A stretch of DNA of 64,000 nt from UBA11865 sp963749825 (GTDB lineage Bacteria; Chloroflexota; Anaerolineae; Promineifilales; Promineifilaceae): positions 1 to 64,000 of the forward strand of contig CAVVOI010000020.1 in NCBI GenBank assembly GCA_963749825.1, written 5' to 3'. The notes under the pieces were generated by a model that did not search any database, had not been told where the DNA came from, and saw only the letters and a list, made by a program, of their open reading frames with translations. Positions 1 through 8,688 of the stretch are shown piece after piece. A program made the position numbers and the translations under genes. The stretch's first letter is position 1. Every line of letters begins with the position of its first letter.

Positions 1-44
1 GGCTGGCTATCGGAGATGGGTGGGGAAATCGGCCGGGCCGGCCG
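1..44 (+). repeat. Dispersed GC-rich repeat, 3' portion
   Basis: The first 44 bases match 2352-2394 closely, sharing the blocks ggctggctat and gatgggtgggga followed by a ggccg-rich palindromic tail. The 5' half of the unit, seen at 2321-2351, would lie before the window. Function unknown. Confidence 0.6.
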
Positions 45-199
45 AGGCATGCCATATTAAGGACATCGCATCGCTCCACTGAAATATTCATTGACTTCAG
101 ATGCGTTTCGGTGATATTCTGCGTCTGATCCTATCCTGAAAAGTGATACTGAGAGATCGGGTAGCTTGTAGGCAGTTTATCTCGGAGAGGTACAGAATC

Positions 200-841
200 G
201 TGCACGAAAACTACCATTTTGGAAACATCAGGGCGTTTCTCAGGGAAAGTTTCTCCCTCGAAGATTTGTTCAATCTGTGTTTTGATACGCCCGAGCTACA
301 GCAGGTGTACGAGGAAAGGCCGACAAATACCTCAGCAGGCTCGTTTGCCAGGCTCATGGTCGAGTATGCAGACAAAAAGGCTCTGGTTGAAACCTTACTA
401 GAGGCGGCGAAAGAAAAGAATCCAAGTATGTATGCAAAACACGAACCCCGCTTCCATATCGAGCCAATCATCGATGCAAACTATCAGGACGAGTCACGTG
501 TGGAATCATCGGCAATCGTGCTACCGGACAACGACCTCGGCAAAGGTTTGATGCTTGGCGGTTTGTATAGGGACATACCACTTAAGATAATGGCCCCTGA
601 TTGGGCGGAATACGGTACAGGTGGCTGGGTACGAAGTGGCTGGCTATTCATACCACAATTGACTCCCAGCCATGCGGTTGCGTTCTTCAAGGCCCACGTC
701 CTGGAGGACGGATCGGGCTACATACATTTGACAGATGCTTCAGACCCGGTGCATACGATTTGGTTGGTAACCACAGACGGATTGAAGATTGAAAAGGAGT
801 TTCACTACGTCGTCCATCCGGCCGATGTATGGCATTTTTAG
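200..841 (+). CDS. Effector-associated (death-like) domain protein with unknown C-terminal domain
   Basis: The first ~85 residues resemble the bacterial effector-associated/death-like domain (EAD7-like) family: an IRAFL-x4-FSLEDLFNLCFD helix motif, then a helix ending in ALVETLLEAAKEKNPS. In known members this domain is an adaptor that recruits proteases, TIR or NTPase effectors in conflict systems. The remaining ~130 residues, rich in W, G and F and ending HPADVWHF, match nothing I recognise. An upstream in-frame GTG at 143 gives 232 residues, but the GTG at 200 has a GAGAGG ribosome site 9 bases upstream and begins just before the domain, so I prefer it. No effector is fused to it. A TIR remnant lies 1.3 kb downstream on the other strand. 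The domain call is pattern-based; the C-terminal function is unknown. Confidence 0.6.
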   Translation: MHENYHFGNIRAFLRESFSLEDLFNLCFDTPELQQVYEERPTNTSAGSFARLMVEYADKKALVETLLEAAKEKNPSMYAKHEPRFHIEPIIDANYQDESRVESSAIVLPDNDLGKGLMLGGLYRDIPLKIMAPDWAEYGTGGWVRSGWLFIPQLTPSHAVAFFKAHVLEDGSGYIHLTDASDPVHTIWLVTTDGLKIEKEFHYVVHPADVWHF

Positions 842-967
842 GATGGCGCAGAAACCTCAAGGGGCCTTTGCAGCCAGTGGGCCTAAGAGTAGCTTGCCGA
901 GCATAAGCCGCGGTACTCTGGCCCCCCTGGACCGATATCCGAAGAGTAAAGATAGGAGACTGAGAGC

Positions 968-1729
968 ATGAGACTAAAAGGAAAGGTAGCCCTAATAACC
1001 GGAGGGACCTCGGGAATCGGCCGTGCCACGGCCTTGCGCTTCGCAGGCGAGGGAGCGGCGGTCGCTATCACTGGGCGCAACACCGAGCGTGGGGAGCAGG
1101 TTGTCCAGGCCATCGTCGAGAATGGCGGCGAGGCGCTGTTCATCCGCTCCGATGTGCGCTTTGCTGAGGAGTGTCGTCGGGCGGTCGAACAGACCCTCGT
1201 TCGCTTCGGCAAGATCGACGTGCTGTTCAATAATGCTGGGGTGTTCCATCCGAGGACCATCCCGGAATGTACAGAAGAGGAGTGGGACGAGACCATCGAC
1301 ACCAGCCTCAAGGGCGCTTTCTTGATGTCGAAATACGTCCTGCCGTCAATGATCGAGCGTGGTAACGGCTCGATTATTCACACTAGTTCGGGATGGGGAA
1401 TCCTGGGAGGCGACAAAGCGGCAGCGTACTGCGCCGCCAAGGGTGGACTGGTGGTGATGGCCAAGGCCATGGCTATCGATCATGGTCCCGATGGGATTCG
1501 CGTGAACTGTGTTTGCCCTGGCGATGTCCAGACCCCGATGCTACCCGAGGATGCTGCCAAGCGTGGCATGTCCTGGGAAGATTACGCTGCCGCTGCTGCT
1601 GATCGACCGCTGGGGCGCATCGGCACTGCCGAGGAAATCGCTGACGCGGTACTGTTTCTGGCCTCCGACGAGTCCTCCTTTGTGACTGGCGAAGCCCTAG
1701 TCGTAGATGGTGGCGGCGTCGCCGGCTGA
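968..1729 (+). CDS. SDR-family NAD(P)-dependent oxidoreductase
   Basis: A 253-residue classical short-chain dehydrogenase/reductase, full length for the family. The Rossmann motif TGGTSGIG is near residues 11-18, NNAG near residue 90, the catalytic Ser is in HTSSGWG, and the catalytic pair is YCAAK. The C-terminal FVTGEALVVDGGG is the usual end of FabG-like members. It probably reduces or oxidises a hydroxyl/keto substrate with NAD(P)H, but the substrate cannot be read from sequence. A GGAGACTGAGAGC stretch precedes the ATG. It stands alone, 126 bases after the death-like domain gene, with no obvious pathway partner. Confidence 0.93.
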   Translation: MRLKGKVALITGGTSGIGRATALRFAGEGAAVAITGRNTERGEQVVQAIVENGGEALFIRSDVRFAEECRRAVEQTLVRFGKIDVLFNNAGVFHPRTIPECTEEEWDETIDTSLKGAFLMSKYVLPSMIERGNGSIIHTSSGWGILGGDKAAAYCAAKGGLVVMAKAMAIDHGPDGIRVNCVCPGDVQTPMLPEDAAKRGMSWEDYAAAAADRPLGRIGTAEEIADAVLFLASDESSFVTGEALVVDGGGVAG

Positions 1730-1849
1730 TGAGCTCCATCTCAGACACTCTGAATTCCGTTGTGGCGGATCCACCGAGCCTCGACAGGATGGTCGTGGCA
1801 AATTCTCTGACTGATTGGTAGATTGGCATAAACGACTCGACCCCCGTTT

Positions 1850-2053
1850 TTGGGACGCCCAACTAGTTGGGCTCGCATCCGTGAGGGGCCGAGAAGACTC
1901 AGCTTGTGGTTAATATTTTTTGGTCTAATTTTATCTAATTTCTATGCTCTCGCAGGAATTTTGATCGCCTCAATTGGAATGATTATCTTGATACTAATGG
2001 CTTTCTTTGCAAACCGTTCCCTTCCAGAAAAATCCAAATTTACTCAACAATAG
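1850..2053 (+). CDS. Possible small membrane protein (weak)
   Basis: A 67-codon frame whose residues 18-55 are strongly hydrophobic and could form two membrane helices, ending in a polar KSKFTQQ tail. The first ~15 codons overlap the tRNA-like repeat at 1871-1909, so if real it may start at the TTG near 1904. No ribosome site is clear and no family is recognised. It could be chance. Confidence 0.22.
   Translation: MGRPTSWARIREGPRRLSLWLIFFGLILSNFYALAGILIASIGMIILILMAFFANRSLPEKSKFTQQ
1871..1909 (+). other. Candidate attachment-site remnant (tRNA-Val-like 3' half)
   Basis: About 33 of 40 bases match the tRNA-Val(CAC) gene at 4462-4502, including an identical 14-base core (catccgtgaggggc at 1876 and 4467) and tcagcttg (1899 and 4491). 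The copy keeps the extra variable-region hairpin in diverged form. No tRNA 5' half precedes it. With a broken integrase between the two copies, it is best read as one end of a decayed integrated element; this is inference. Confidence 0.5.
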
Positions 2054-2128
2054 TTGTCCATTCCGGCTAGTTGATCAGGAAGAATTAATTCAACTTAGGC
2101 TATGCTCCGATCGATCACCAGGTGATAA

Positions 2129-2233
2129 TCACCTTCCGTCCGCCTTTAAGTCTTGTAGCAAACGCTTAAAAGCCTTTTGATAGCTGTCATGGTCCTTCCA
2201 ATTGGAGAAGTCGGTGTTCCGTTTCAGAGTCTT
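2129..2233 (-). pseudogene. C-terminal remnant of a TIR-domain protein
   Basis: Read on the minus strand this stretch encodes 34 residues before TGA, containing DFSNWKDHDSYQKAF then a KRLLQDLKAD helix. This resembles the terminal strand and helix of bacterial TIR-domain proteins (D-F-x2-W-x3-D-x-Y followed by an amphipathic helix ending RLLxDL). A stop codon lies immediately upstream, so only the end of the domain survives and the catalytic part is absent. It lies inside the putative 1.87-4.5 kb element. The similarity is recognised by pattern only and is short. Confidence 0.42.
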
Positions 2234-2320
2234 TTAGACATATTTGGGGTGAGGAATAAGAGATTCATTCGTCATCATGAAACATGCTGGTCTATGCGGG
2301 ACTAGACGGCCCTAGCAATG

Positions 2321-2394
2321 GCGAAGCCCCGGTCGGGGGCGGGGAAGGGTTGGCTGGCTATTGGTGATGGGTGGGGAGTTCGGCCGCTTCGGCC
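2321..2394 (+). repeat. Dispersed GC-rich repeat, most complete copy
   Basis: A 74-base unit made of a gccccggtcggggg hairpin followed by ggctggctattggtgatggg and a cggccg-cttcggccg palindrome. Its 3' half recurs at 1-44 and its 5' half at 10019-10048. No coding potential is seen. Confidence 0.6.
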
Positions 2395-2607
2395 GTTGTT
2401 AGCCATTCTTCTGCCATAGTTTGATTCTATACCCATAGTACGGCGGCAGCACAATCATAAGTCAGCATCGGATTGATGAAATGTGTCTTTTAGACCTTTA
2501 CACTTTGTCTGTAATACGAGCGCGAAACCTCTCTCATTTCCAGTTCCTGATTTGTCCCACAGTTTCTGAAACGCCACATCTCTATCCGTCAGTACACGTT
2601 TGCTGAA

Positions 2608-3054
2608 TTACTTGGAGCGTTTGAAATCGCCGTTCAATGGTTCGGCATGCATAAGCTGTTCACGCAGCCTTTCGTTTTCAGCAACCAGGTCGTCGATGAT
2701 CTGCTCCTTCGAGCTACCAGGATCAGCCTTTGGCCGGCTCCAACGCTTGTCTTCAATAGGAAGGTCGCTCAGTAACTCTGCTGGCGTTCGCTGCCAGAAG
2801 AGGTCACTGTGCCAAACATTCACTTTGCAGCGTGTCTCATGCTTGCGTCCAAGTATGTCGGTGAACTCCACGTTGTAGTGCTGATTGTCCCGATCATAGC
2901 CAACGAACTGGAACGAGATCTCAACCGGCTCGCCTCCGACCCGCCGGATCTCTGTTTCGATGCGCTCTTTATTACTCCGATCGCGGATGGACATAAACGC
3001 CACAATCGCAAGCACAACTAGTAGAAGTAATCCGAAACCAACTAGGGGTTCCAC
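2608..3054 (-). CDS. Single-pass membrane protein, unknown function
   Basis: A 148-residue protein with one N-terminal membrane helix (residues ~5-22, GFGLLLLVVLAIVAFM), a charged middle domain that looks like a small beta-rich module (residues ~35-90), and a predicted short coiled coil near the C-terminus (ENERLREQL). No family is recognised. The topology suggests a cytoplasmic domain held at the inner membrane. It lies 45 bases downstream of the DUF4342-like gene on the same strand, inside the putative small integrated element, so the two may be cargo of that element. Confidence 0.6.
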   Translation of the reverse strand: MEPLVGFGLLLLVVLAIVAFMSIRDRSNKERIETEIRRVGGEPVEISFQFVGYDRDNQHYNVEFTDILGRKHETRCKVNVWHSDLFWQRTPAELLSDLPIEDKRWSRPKADPGSSKEQIIDDLVAENERLREQLMHAEPLNGDFKRSK

Positions 3055-3099
3055 GCTATTCCTCCTTAGTATTCCTCAGATGCAAGTATCTTTTTTATG

Positions 3100-3318
3100 T
3101 CAATCTAATTCATCCCAGCCTAACTCTTGACCATCATATTCGACATCGAATATCTCTAACGCCACGCCGATCAACACGGCAAGCAAAAGTTGAGGCGCAG
3201 CGATAACAAGAATCAGCGCCAAAAGTAGAGAGATGTTGATCAGAGTTTTCCCGTTTTGATTCTTGAGAGACACGCGGTGTCTTTTTCCCTCTTCGATTAA
3301 CTCACTTAGTTTTGACAT
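3100..3318 (-). CDS. Small membrane protein, DUF4342-like
   Basis: A 72-residue protein with an amphipathic N-terminal helix (KLSELIEEGKRHRV), a KNQNGKTLINI strand and one or two membrane helices (residues ~28-58), ending acidic. The layout (LIEEG-x-RRV-x2-KNxxGKTL then a hydrophobic segment) resembles DUF4342 family proteins, whose function is unknown. It is encoded just downstream of the broken integrase on the same strand and just upstream of the 148-residue membrane protein. Confidence 0.6.
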   Translation of the reverse strand: MSKLSELIEEGKRHRVSLKNQNGKTLINISLLLALILVIAAPQLLLAVLIGVALEIFDVEYDGQELGWDELD

Positions 3319-3469
3319 TGCATACTTCCTAATTCTTGCGCATACCGTTTAATAAAGTCTAGTATATTTGCCTACTCAACACATCCATCAAGTGGCCAAT
3401 ATTTCCCGGGCTAAGTGGATAATCTCAGTGCTACTGACCAGGCATGATAGGACTGGGTCAGTGAAGTAG

Positions 3470-4354
3470 ACCTGCATTCACTGATATGTGTACACCATCA
3501 GAACTTCTTGGACTCAAGGGGCGAATGACCAGGAAGGTATCCGCCACCGAGAGCCAGGATGGCAAACGTATGTCTGAATCGGTGCGCGTGACACTTCTGA
3601 ACGTTAGCTCTTCTCCCCATTCGTCTCAAGTGAGTTGATAAATGTGCCCGCTTGATCTGCCGGCCGTCATTCGTCGCGAAACGTCTGGACTTCATTGAGC
3701 CATTACCTCGGCTTAACAGTTAACGATGCATGGCCGTCTTTGTTCCGGCCCCGAATAACACAAGTCGCTCCTTGCCCAGGCCGCTGTCTAGCCGGCCCTT
3801 TCCTTTCACCAATGCCGAGCCTTCCTTGATGTCAACATCAGCTAATCTTAGGTTGCAGAGCTCGCTGGCTCGTACATCCGTGTCCAAGAGGAATAAAACA
3901 GTATCGCTCTGTCTCGCAGCCTGAGCGTCGTCTCCGAGTCCCTTCCGGCTGCTTGCAAGAGAGACTTGATTTCGTCCTCATCGAACGGTTCAATCACAGT
4001 TCTCTTAGGTTTCGGCGGCTCGATGGCCTGGGCGATGTTTTCTTCAACGACGTCCTCATCGACTGCCCAATTCCAAAAAGATGACAGAGTTGCATGAACG
4101 TTTCGGATGGATTTAGGATCGAGGGGCTTTGTTTCTTGCGGAATGTGATAGTCAGCCTTCGGCGGCCGGGTCTGGAGCTTGTGGAGAAAGCTCCTGAGGT
4201 CATGGGCAGAAATCTTTGTCAGTTCTGGGTCTTTCGGGGCGAAGAAATCGCAAAGGCGAGAAAGGGTCAATCGGTAATTGCGCAGCGTGTTGGGGCTGAA
4301 TGGGCTGATCTCTTTCGCCAGCAAGTAAACTTCAATTCCGTATGATAGTTTCAT
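3470..4354 (-). pseudogene. Tyrosine recombinase/integrase, broken by frameshifts
   Basis: The N-terminal SAM-like core-binding domain is intact for ~150 residues (3848-4354): SPNTLRNYRLTLSRL, then NVHATLSSFWNW. The catalytic domain follows but shifts frame near 3873; in the shifted frame one reads RASELCNLRLADVD, which holds the first catalytic Arg. The HxxR box is visible as HAHRFRHTF near 3590 and the GH box as GHSPL near 3525. The C-terminal Tyr lies in yet another frame (LMVYTY near 3490). At least two or three indels are present, so it is probably inactive. Its start lies 77 bases from the tRNA-Val(CAC) gene, the usual position for an integrative-element integrase. Confidence 0.85.
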
Positions 4355-4383
4355 GGCTTGAGTCCGTGCAGTCTAGGGGCCGG

Positions 4384-4536
4384 GAAAAGGGGAAAAGAGA
4401 CTACACAACTTGCTGTCACACTGTCCTCAAGGGCGCGTAGCTCAGTTGGTTAGAGCGTACGGTTCACATCCGTGAGGGGCTGAACTGCGTTCAGCTTGGG
4501 GTTCGAGTCCAATTGCGCCCACTTTTTCCCCTTTTC
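4384..4536. repeat. Inverted repeat enclosing the tRNA-Val gene
   Basis: The 13-mer gaaaaggggaaaa at 4384-4396 recurs in inverted orientation at 4524-4536, so the tRNA lies between exact inverted repeats. They could be element ends, a processing stem, or a paired transcription signal (the right arm is T-rich). Confidence 0.5.
4431..4521 (+). tRNA. tRNA-Val(CAC) with an expanded variable region
   Basis: The acceptor strands pair as GGGCGCG with TGCGCCC, the D arm reads GCTC-AGTTGGTTA-GAGC, and the anticodon arm TACGG-TTCACAT-CCGTG places CAC in the loop. The 5' half closely matches the tRNA-Val(TAC) gene at 61.2 kb. Between the anticodon stem and the T arm lies an extra segment able to form a perfect 7-bp hairpin (GCTGAAC-TGC-GTTCAGC), and the T loop seems to carry two extra G residues (CTTGG-GG-TTCGAGT-CCAAT). 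Valine tRNAs are class I with a short variable loop, so this gene may be non-functional or altered by recombination at an attachment site. Confidence 0.65.
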
Positions 4537-4836
4537 TGATCACATCAGCCTCAATGTTAAATGTTCCCACTAGAGGTGGTGAGGAATGGTAGCCCTTTTT
4601 CTGCACGGTTCATGACCCAGCGGATGTGAACCCTGCTTCAAGCGTGATTGCGCCAGCGTTCCACTTGCCGGCATCAAGAGGTTAGGGTCACCCACATTGT
4701 CAAGACCACGAATCAACGAAGTTGAGGTGGATCAACAGGTCACAAAATCGGCACATAAACAGCGTGTTGTGGTTCAGACCTACTGCCAGCGCCTACGAAA
4801 AGTCTCCCAATACGGCTCCGATGAGATGGCTCGTCA
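4537..4836. other. Intergenic stretch with a partial tRNA-like inverted copy
   Basis: No gene is recognised. At 4619-4633 the sequence cggatgtgaacc is the reverse complement of the tRNA-Val anticodon arm (ggttcacatccg), and tgattgcgcc follows at ~4646, similar to the tRNA 3' end. This may be a second worn attachment-site copy; the match is only 12 bases. Confidence 0.3.
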
Positions 4837-7800
4837 TTAGACTACCTCACATATATCCAGGATGGATCGAACAGGGCCAGCCGCCAGAAAGCCTGCCCGT
4901 AAATCTTCTTCATCAATGGTCTCGGCCAGGCGCAGGATAATGGCGGCTGAGTCTTTGTATGACTGCTGCGCCTTCGTTGGATCGCCCTGATCTACATACA
5001 GCGCCCCCAACGCGCCCAGAATCGGCCATTCTTCGCCAGGCAAGCCGATTTCCTGGGCCAAGGCGAGGGCGGCTTGCAGGTGGGTAATGGCCCGGTCTGT
5101 ATCGCCGTCCCATTGGGCCAGAACCGCTTGAGAACGCAGCAAGGGCAGGCGATAACGCATGTTATTGCCCACAATCTTACTCAGCCGCTCGACCTCGGCT
5201 CGTGCCAGATCACTATCGCCGCCGCGCAGGAGGGCCTCGATCTCGTACCAGCCAATTAAAGCGATGGGCAGCAGAGGTTCATCCCCACGCGAGTGCAAGG
5301 TCTGCCTGGCGTAACCATACGCCTGGCCCCAATCACCGGCTAACGCTTGCAGGGCGCATAATTCAGCCGGAGGCAAGTCCCTAATACCGGGCAGACCCTC
5401 CTCGGTTAATTCCACCAAGACCTCTAATAATGTCTCTTGAGCCGGCTCCAGGGCCATAATCGTGCGTTGGATGATGCCCCAGGTTGAAAGGGCCCACCCA
5501 ACTATCCCCGGTATGCTCATCTTGCGGGCTTGCCTGACCCCTTGTCTGGCCAGCCTGATGGCCTGGCCATAGTGGCCTAATTCCAGCCGGGTTAAAGCCA
5601 ACTTCCAGGCACAGTCTGCTTCTCCCCACAGGTTTTCGATTTGTTGGCTGAAGGCCAACGTTTCTTGCAGAGTGGCCAGACTATCCCGAGGCCGGCCGGA
5701 GAACATCTGGCTCATGCCGACCATGCGTTGACTATCGGCTGCCAAAACCTGGTTGCCGGCGGCCGTGTAGAGCTGGCGGGCTTCAGTGGCATAGGCCTCA
5801 ACCATATCCCAACGCCGTAGTTGGGTATAAACATAGGAGAGTAAATTCAGACAGCGGGCCACTAATTGGGGATGTCCTAATTCACGGGCTATGGCCAGCG
5901 CCCGCTCACTGTGGAGGCTAGCAAGGTACGTGTCGTCCACCAAACGGGCGGCCAGGGATAAGTTCCATTCTATTTCCGCCATCCCAAGCCGGTCCCCGCT
6001 CTGTTCGGCCACTGTACGCGCCTGTTCTAAAAGGGCGATGGCTTGCTGCCGACTTCTCAAGTGATTAAGGTAAATGGTGGCCTGGCGATTTAAACCCAGA
6101 CACTCCAACGCGGCGGCCCCAATCGTTCGGGCATAGGCGATCATGGCCTCGTACGTTTCCTGCGCTTGCGGCCACGCTTCGACCAGTTCGTAAGCCCGAC
6201 CCAAGCCGGCATAGAGGGCTTGCCTGTCTGCGCCGGAAATCTCCTCCGGCCAGCCTTTTTGCTCGGCCACTTGCCAGGCCATCTGGTAATGGGTAATGGC
6301 CACGCGAACGGCAAAGATATCCATTGCTTCGTTGCCGGCGACGAGGCTATATTGAATGGTCTCAGCCAACAGGCCGGCGTTGAGGGCATGGTGGGCTAAT
6401 TCGGCTGGTGACGCAGCCGTCGCTTGAAGCGCTTCGAACGCCCGCCGGTGCAGCATCCGCCGCCGGGCTGTCCCGGCCTCGGTATAGACCACCTCGCCGA
6501 CCTTCTGGTGGGAGAAAGTGTAAATCGGGTCACGACCAGGTACCGGCAACAGTTTATCCGCCTCCAGCAACAACTGTTTGCTGAGCAGTTCATCCAGGGC
6601 CTCCATCGCCTGAATTTCCTCCAACCCGGCCACGCGGCAGAGGTGATCAAAAGAGGATTCCTGGGCCAGGACAGATGCCGCCGTCAGTAACTCGCCGGCC
6701 GGGGCGGTAATGCGGCCTAACCAGCCCCGGATGATCTCCCGCACCCCCGGCAAAACCCGCCCGCCCGACCCCAGCCTTTGCTCGTCCAACTTCGCCCAGT
6801 CAATTTGCCAGGCCGTTGAGGTCGTATCCGGCCGAACCAGACCGTCCTCAACCAGCGCCTTGAGGGTCTCCGTCAGGAAAAGCGGCTGGCCGTCTGTTTC
6901 CGTAAATAGCCAATGACTAAACCGGGTCAGCGGCGATTGGGTTTCAACGCCAGCCGGCGGCAGGCCATTGTCCCCCGTTTCCGGCTCGAGCAGCACCCGG
7001 ATCAGCTGCTCCGTTTCTGCCTGGGATAACGCGCTTAAATTTAACTGTACCGAAGCGACATCGTGTTTAAGGCGAGTCAACCAGCTTTGCAAATCAGGTG
7101 ACTCCGTCAGCGCTTCCTGACGCAGGGTCAGCAGCACCAGGATGGGGACCCCCATTCTGGGGGAGCCCTCTTCTGCCCAGCGCAGGGCGGCATAGTGCAG
7201 CATATCCAACGAGGCCGCGTCGGCCCAGTGCCAATCATCAATATAAAGGACCAGCGGGGCGCGTTCAGCCAGCGCCTGACCCAAGCGCGTGATCGCTTCA
7301 AATAAGTGCTGTCGCGCGGTGGCTTCCTCCTGGGTTGGCTCAGGCAGGTCGGGGTAGCGGTCGCGCAGCTCCGGCAAAATTCTTGTGAGCTGGGTCAACC
7401 ACAAATCCGAGAGCAGGTCTTCGGGGGCATTCTCGCGCTCCAGGCGCTGGCGCAGCAGGTGGATGAGCGGCTGGTAGGATAGCCCCCCGCTGGTTTCAAA
7501 GGCCCGGCCGTGCAACACGTCGGCGCCTTGCGTAGCGGCCCAGGCCAGGAACTGCTGGGCCAACCGGGTTTTACCAATACCGGCTTCACCCACTAGCGTA
7601 ACCACCTGCAGGCCATTGCGGGCAGCCCGCTGATAGGCTTTGACCAAAGCTTCATATTCACTGTTGCGGCCAACAAAGGGCACGGTCAGCCGGCGACGCT
7701 CAAGAGAACGGCCTGCTTCGCGTTGCGCCTTCTGCTCTGGTTGTTGAGCGCGAATACGGGCCACCAGCGCTTCGGTTTCCGCCGCAGGCTCGACGTCCAA

Positions 7801-8472
7801 TTCCTCTTTCAGCACCAGGCGGCAGGTTTCATACTGGGCCAGGGCCGCACTCCGTTCGCCGAGTAGAGCCAGGGACTGTATTAATTGCCGGTGGGCCTCT
7901 TCGTGCCACGGTTCCAGGGCCAGTTGTTGTCGGGCCAGGCGCTGGGCCGTGCGATAGTCAGCCCGGGCAAGGCTACGGGCGGTCAGCTCAAACAGAGCAT
8001 CCAGGGCCAGCCGATGCAATCGCTCCCGCTCTGACCGCAGCCACGCTTCAAAAGGTAGGCTGCCGCAGGTGAAACCGGGCAGCAGTTCGCCCCGGTAAAG
8101 TGTGACCGCTGACCCTAGTTGATCGTTTTCCAGATAGGATAGGAAGGCGGTTACATCCAATGCATGATCGCTGGCTGCGATGAATTGAACCGTTGATCTG
8201 GTTACCAGCAGGTAAGGTTGATTCTGGGAATCGGTATCACCCAACACCTGACGGAGCCGGTAGAGCGATTGGCGCAGATTCTGTTTGGCCACAGCCTCCG
8301 GTTCATCCGGCCAGAACAAGGCAGCCAGCACTTCCCGAGCATGGGGCTGCTGATTCGTCAGCACCAGGTAGACCAGGAGACCCTGCACCTTGGCCGAGCG
8401 AAAATTGGTGAGCGGCATTTCGCCCAGCGTCGCCTGAAAGGCACCGAAAAAAGATAACGTCAGATGACCCAC
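4837..8472 (-). CDS. BTAD-domain transcriptional regulator with AAA ATPase and TPR repeats
   Basis: A 1211-residue multidomain regulator. Residues ~1-95 form an OmpR-like winged helix (KVQGLLVYLVL, then QNLRQSLYRLRQVLGD). Residues ~100-245 form the bacterial transcriptional activation (BTAD) helical domain, as in SARP/AfsR proteins. An AAA/STAND-type ATPase follows with Walker A GEAGIGKT near residue 290 and a Walker B-like LVLYIDDWHWAD near residue 410. The rest, from ~residue 650, is TPR-like helical repeats. Such proteins are thought to be ATP-gated transcription activators responding to an unknown ligand sensed by the TPR part. It is transcribed divergently from the SnoaL-like gene (start 8689), a candidate target. 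No truncation is visible. Confidence 0.9.
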   Translation of the reverse strand: MGHLTLSFFGAFQATLGEMPLTNFRSAKVQGLLVYLVLTNQQPHAREVLAALFWPDEPEAVAKQNLRQSLYRLRQVLGDTDSQNQPYLLVTRSTVQFIAASDHALDVTAFLSYLENDQLGSAVTLYRGELLPGFTCGSLPFEAWLRSERERLHRLALDALFELTARSLARADYRTAQRLARQQLALEPWHEEAHRQLIQSLALLGERSAALAQYETCRLVLKEELDVEPAAETEALVARIRAQQPEQKAQREAGRSLERRRLTVPFVGRNSEYEALVKAYQRAARNGLQVVTLVGEAGIGKTRLAQQFLAWAATQGADVLHGRAFETSGGLSYQPLIHLLRQRLERENAPEDLLSDLWLTQLTRILPELRDRYPDLPEPTQEEATARQHLFEAITRLGQALAERAPLVLYIDDWHWADAASLDMLHYAALRWAEEGSPRMGVPILVLLTLRQEALTESPDLQSWLTRLKHDVASVQLNLSALSQAETEQLIRVLLEPETGDNGLPPAGVETQSPLTRFSHWLFTETDGQPLFLTETLKALVEDGLVRPDTTSTAWQIDWAKLDEQRLGSGGRVLPGVREIIRGWLGRITAPAGELLTAASVLAQESSFDHLCRVAGLEEIQAMEALDELLSKQLLLEADKLLPVPGRDPIYTFSHQKVGEVVYTEAGTARRRMLHRRAFEALQATAASPAELAHHALNAGLLAETIQYSLVAGNEAMDIFAVRVAITHYQMAWQVAEQKGWPEEISGADRQALYAGLGRAYELVEAWPQAQETYEAMIAYARTIGAAALECLGLNRQATIYLNHLRSRQQAIALLEQARTVAEQSGDRLGMAEIEWNLSLAARLVDDTYLASLHSERALAIARELGHPQLVARCLNLLSYVYTQLRRWDMVEAYATEARQLYTAAGNQVLAADSQRMVGMSQMFSGRPRDSLATLQETLAFSQQIENLWGEADCAWKLALTRLELGHYGQAIRLARQGVRQARKMSIPGIVGWALSTWGIIQRTIMALEPAQETLLEVLVELTEEGLPGIRDLPPAELCALQALAGDWGQAYGYARQTLHSRGDEPLLPIALIGWYEIEALLRGGDSDLARAEVERLSKIVGNNMRYRLPLLRSQAVLAQWDGDTDRAITHLQAALALAQEIGLPGEEWPILGALGALYVDQGDPTKAQQSYKDSAAIILRLAETIDEEDLRAGFLAAGPVRSILDICEVV

Positions 8473-8688
8473 TGATAATTTGACCCTGGATGAAAAAGAA
8501 CATGACCTAATGTTAACGAAATTATACCCTCCTGGATGCTGAATCGGGAAATAAAAACCGGACCGACCGGGCCTACTGCATAAGTGCTAACGATGCCATG
8601 CCATGTGGTGACGATCTGCTCACGCAGGCGTGGTATCTTGAAGTCAATTAATAGTGGGTTACAAAGACATAAAAAAGGAGAATAACCA

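Noticed and set aside
2460..2607. Minus-strand frame continuing after the stop of the 148-residue membrane protein (reads VLTDRDVAFQKLWDKSG)
   Set aside because: It has no start signal of its own and no recognised family; it could be a former C-terminus but evidence is too thin.
4640..4830. Plus-strand frame without a start codon reading VTKSAHKQRVVVQTYCQRL
   Set aside because: No start, ribosome site or homologue that I recognise; it is probably chance or an unrecognisable remnant.
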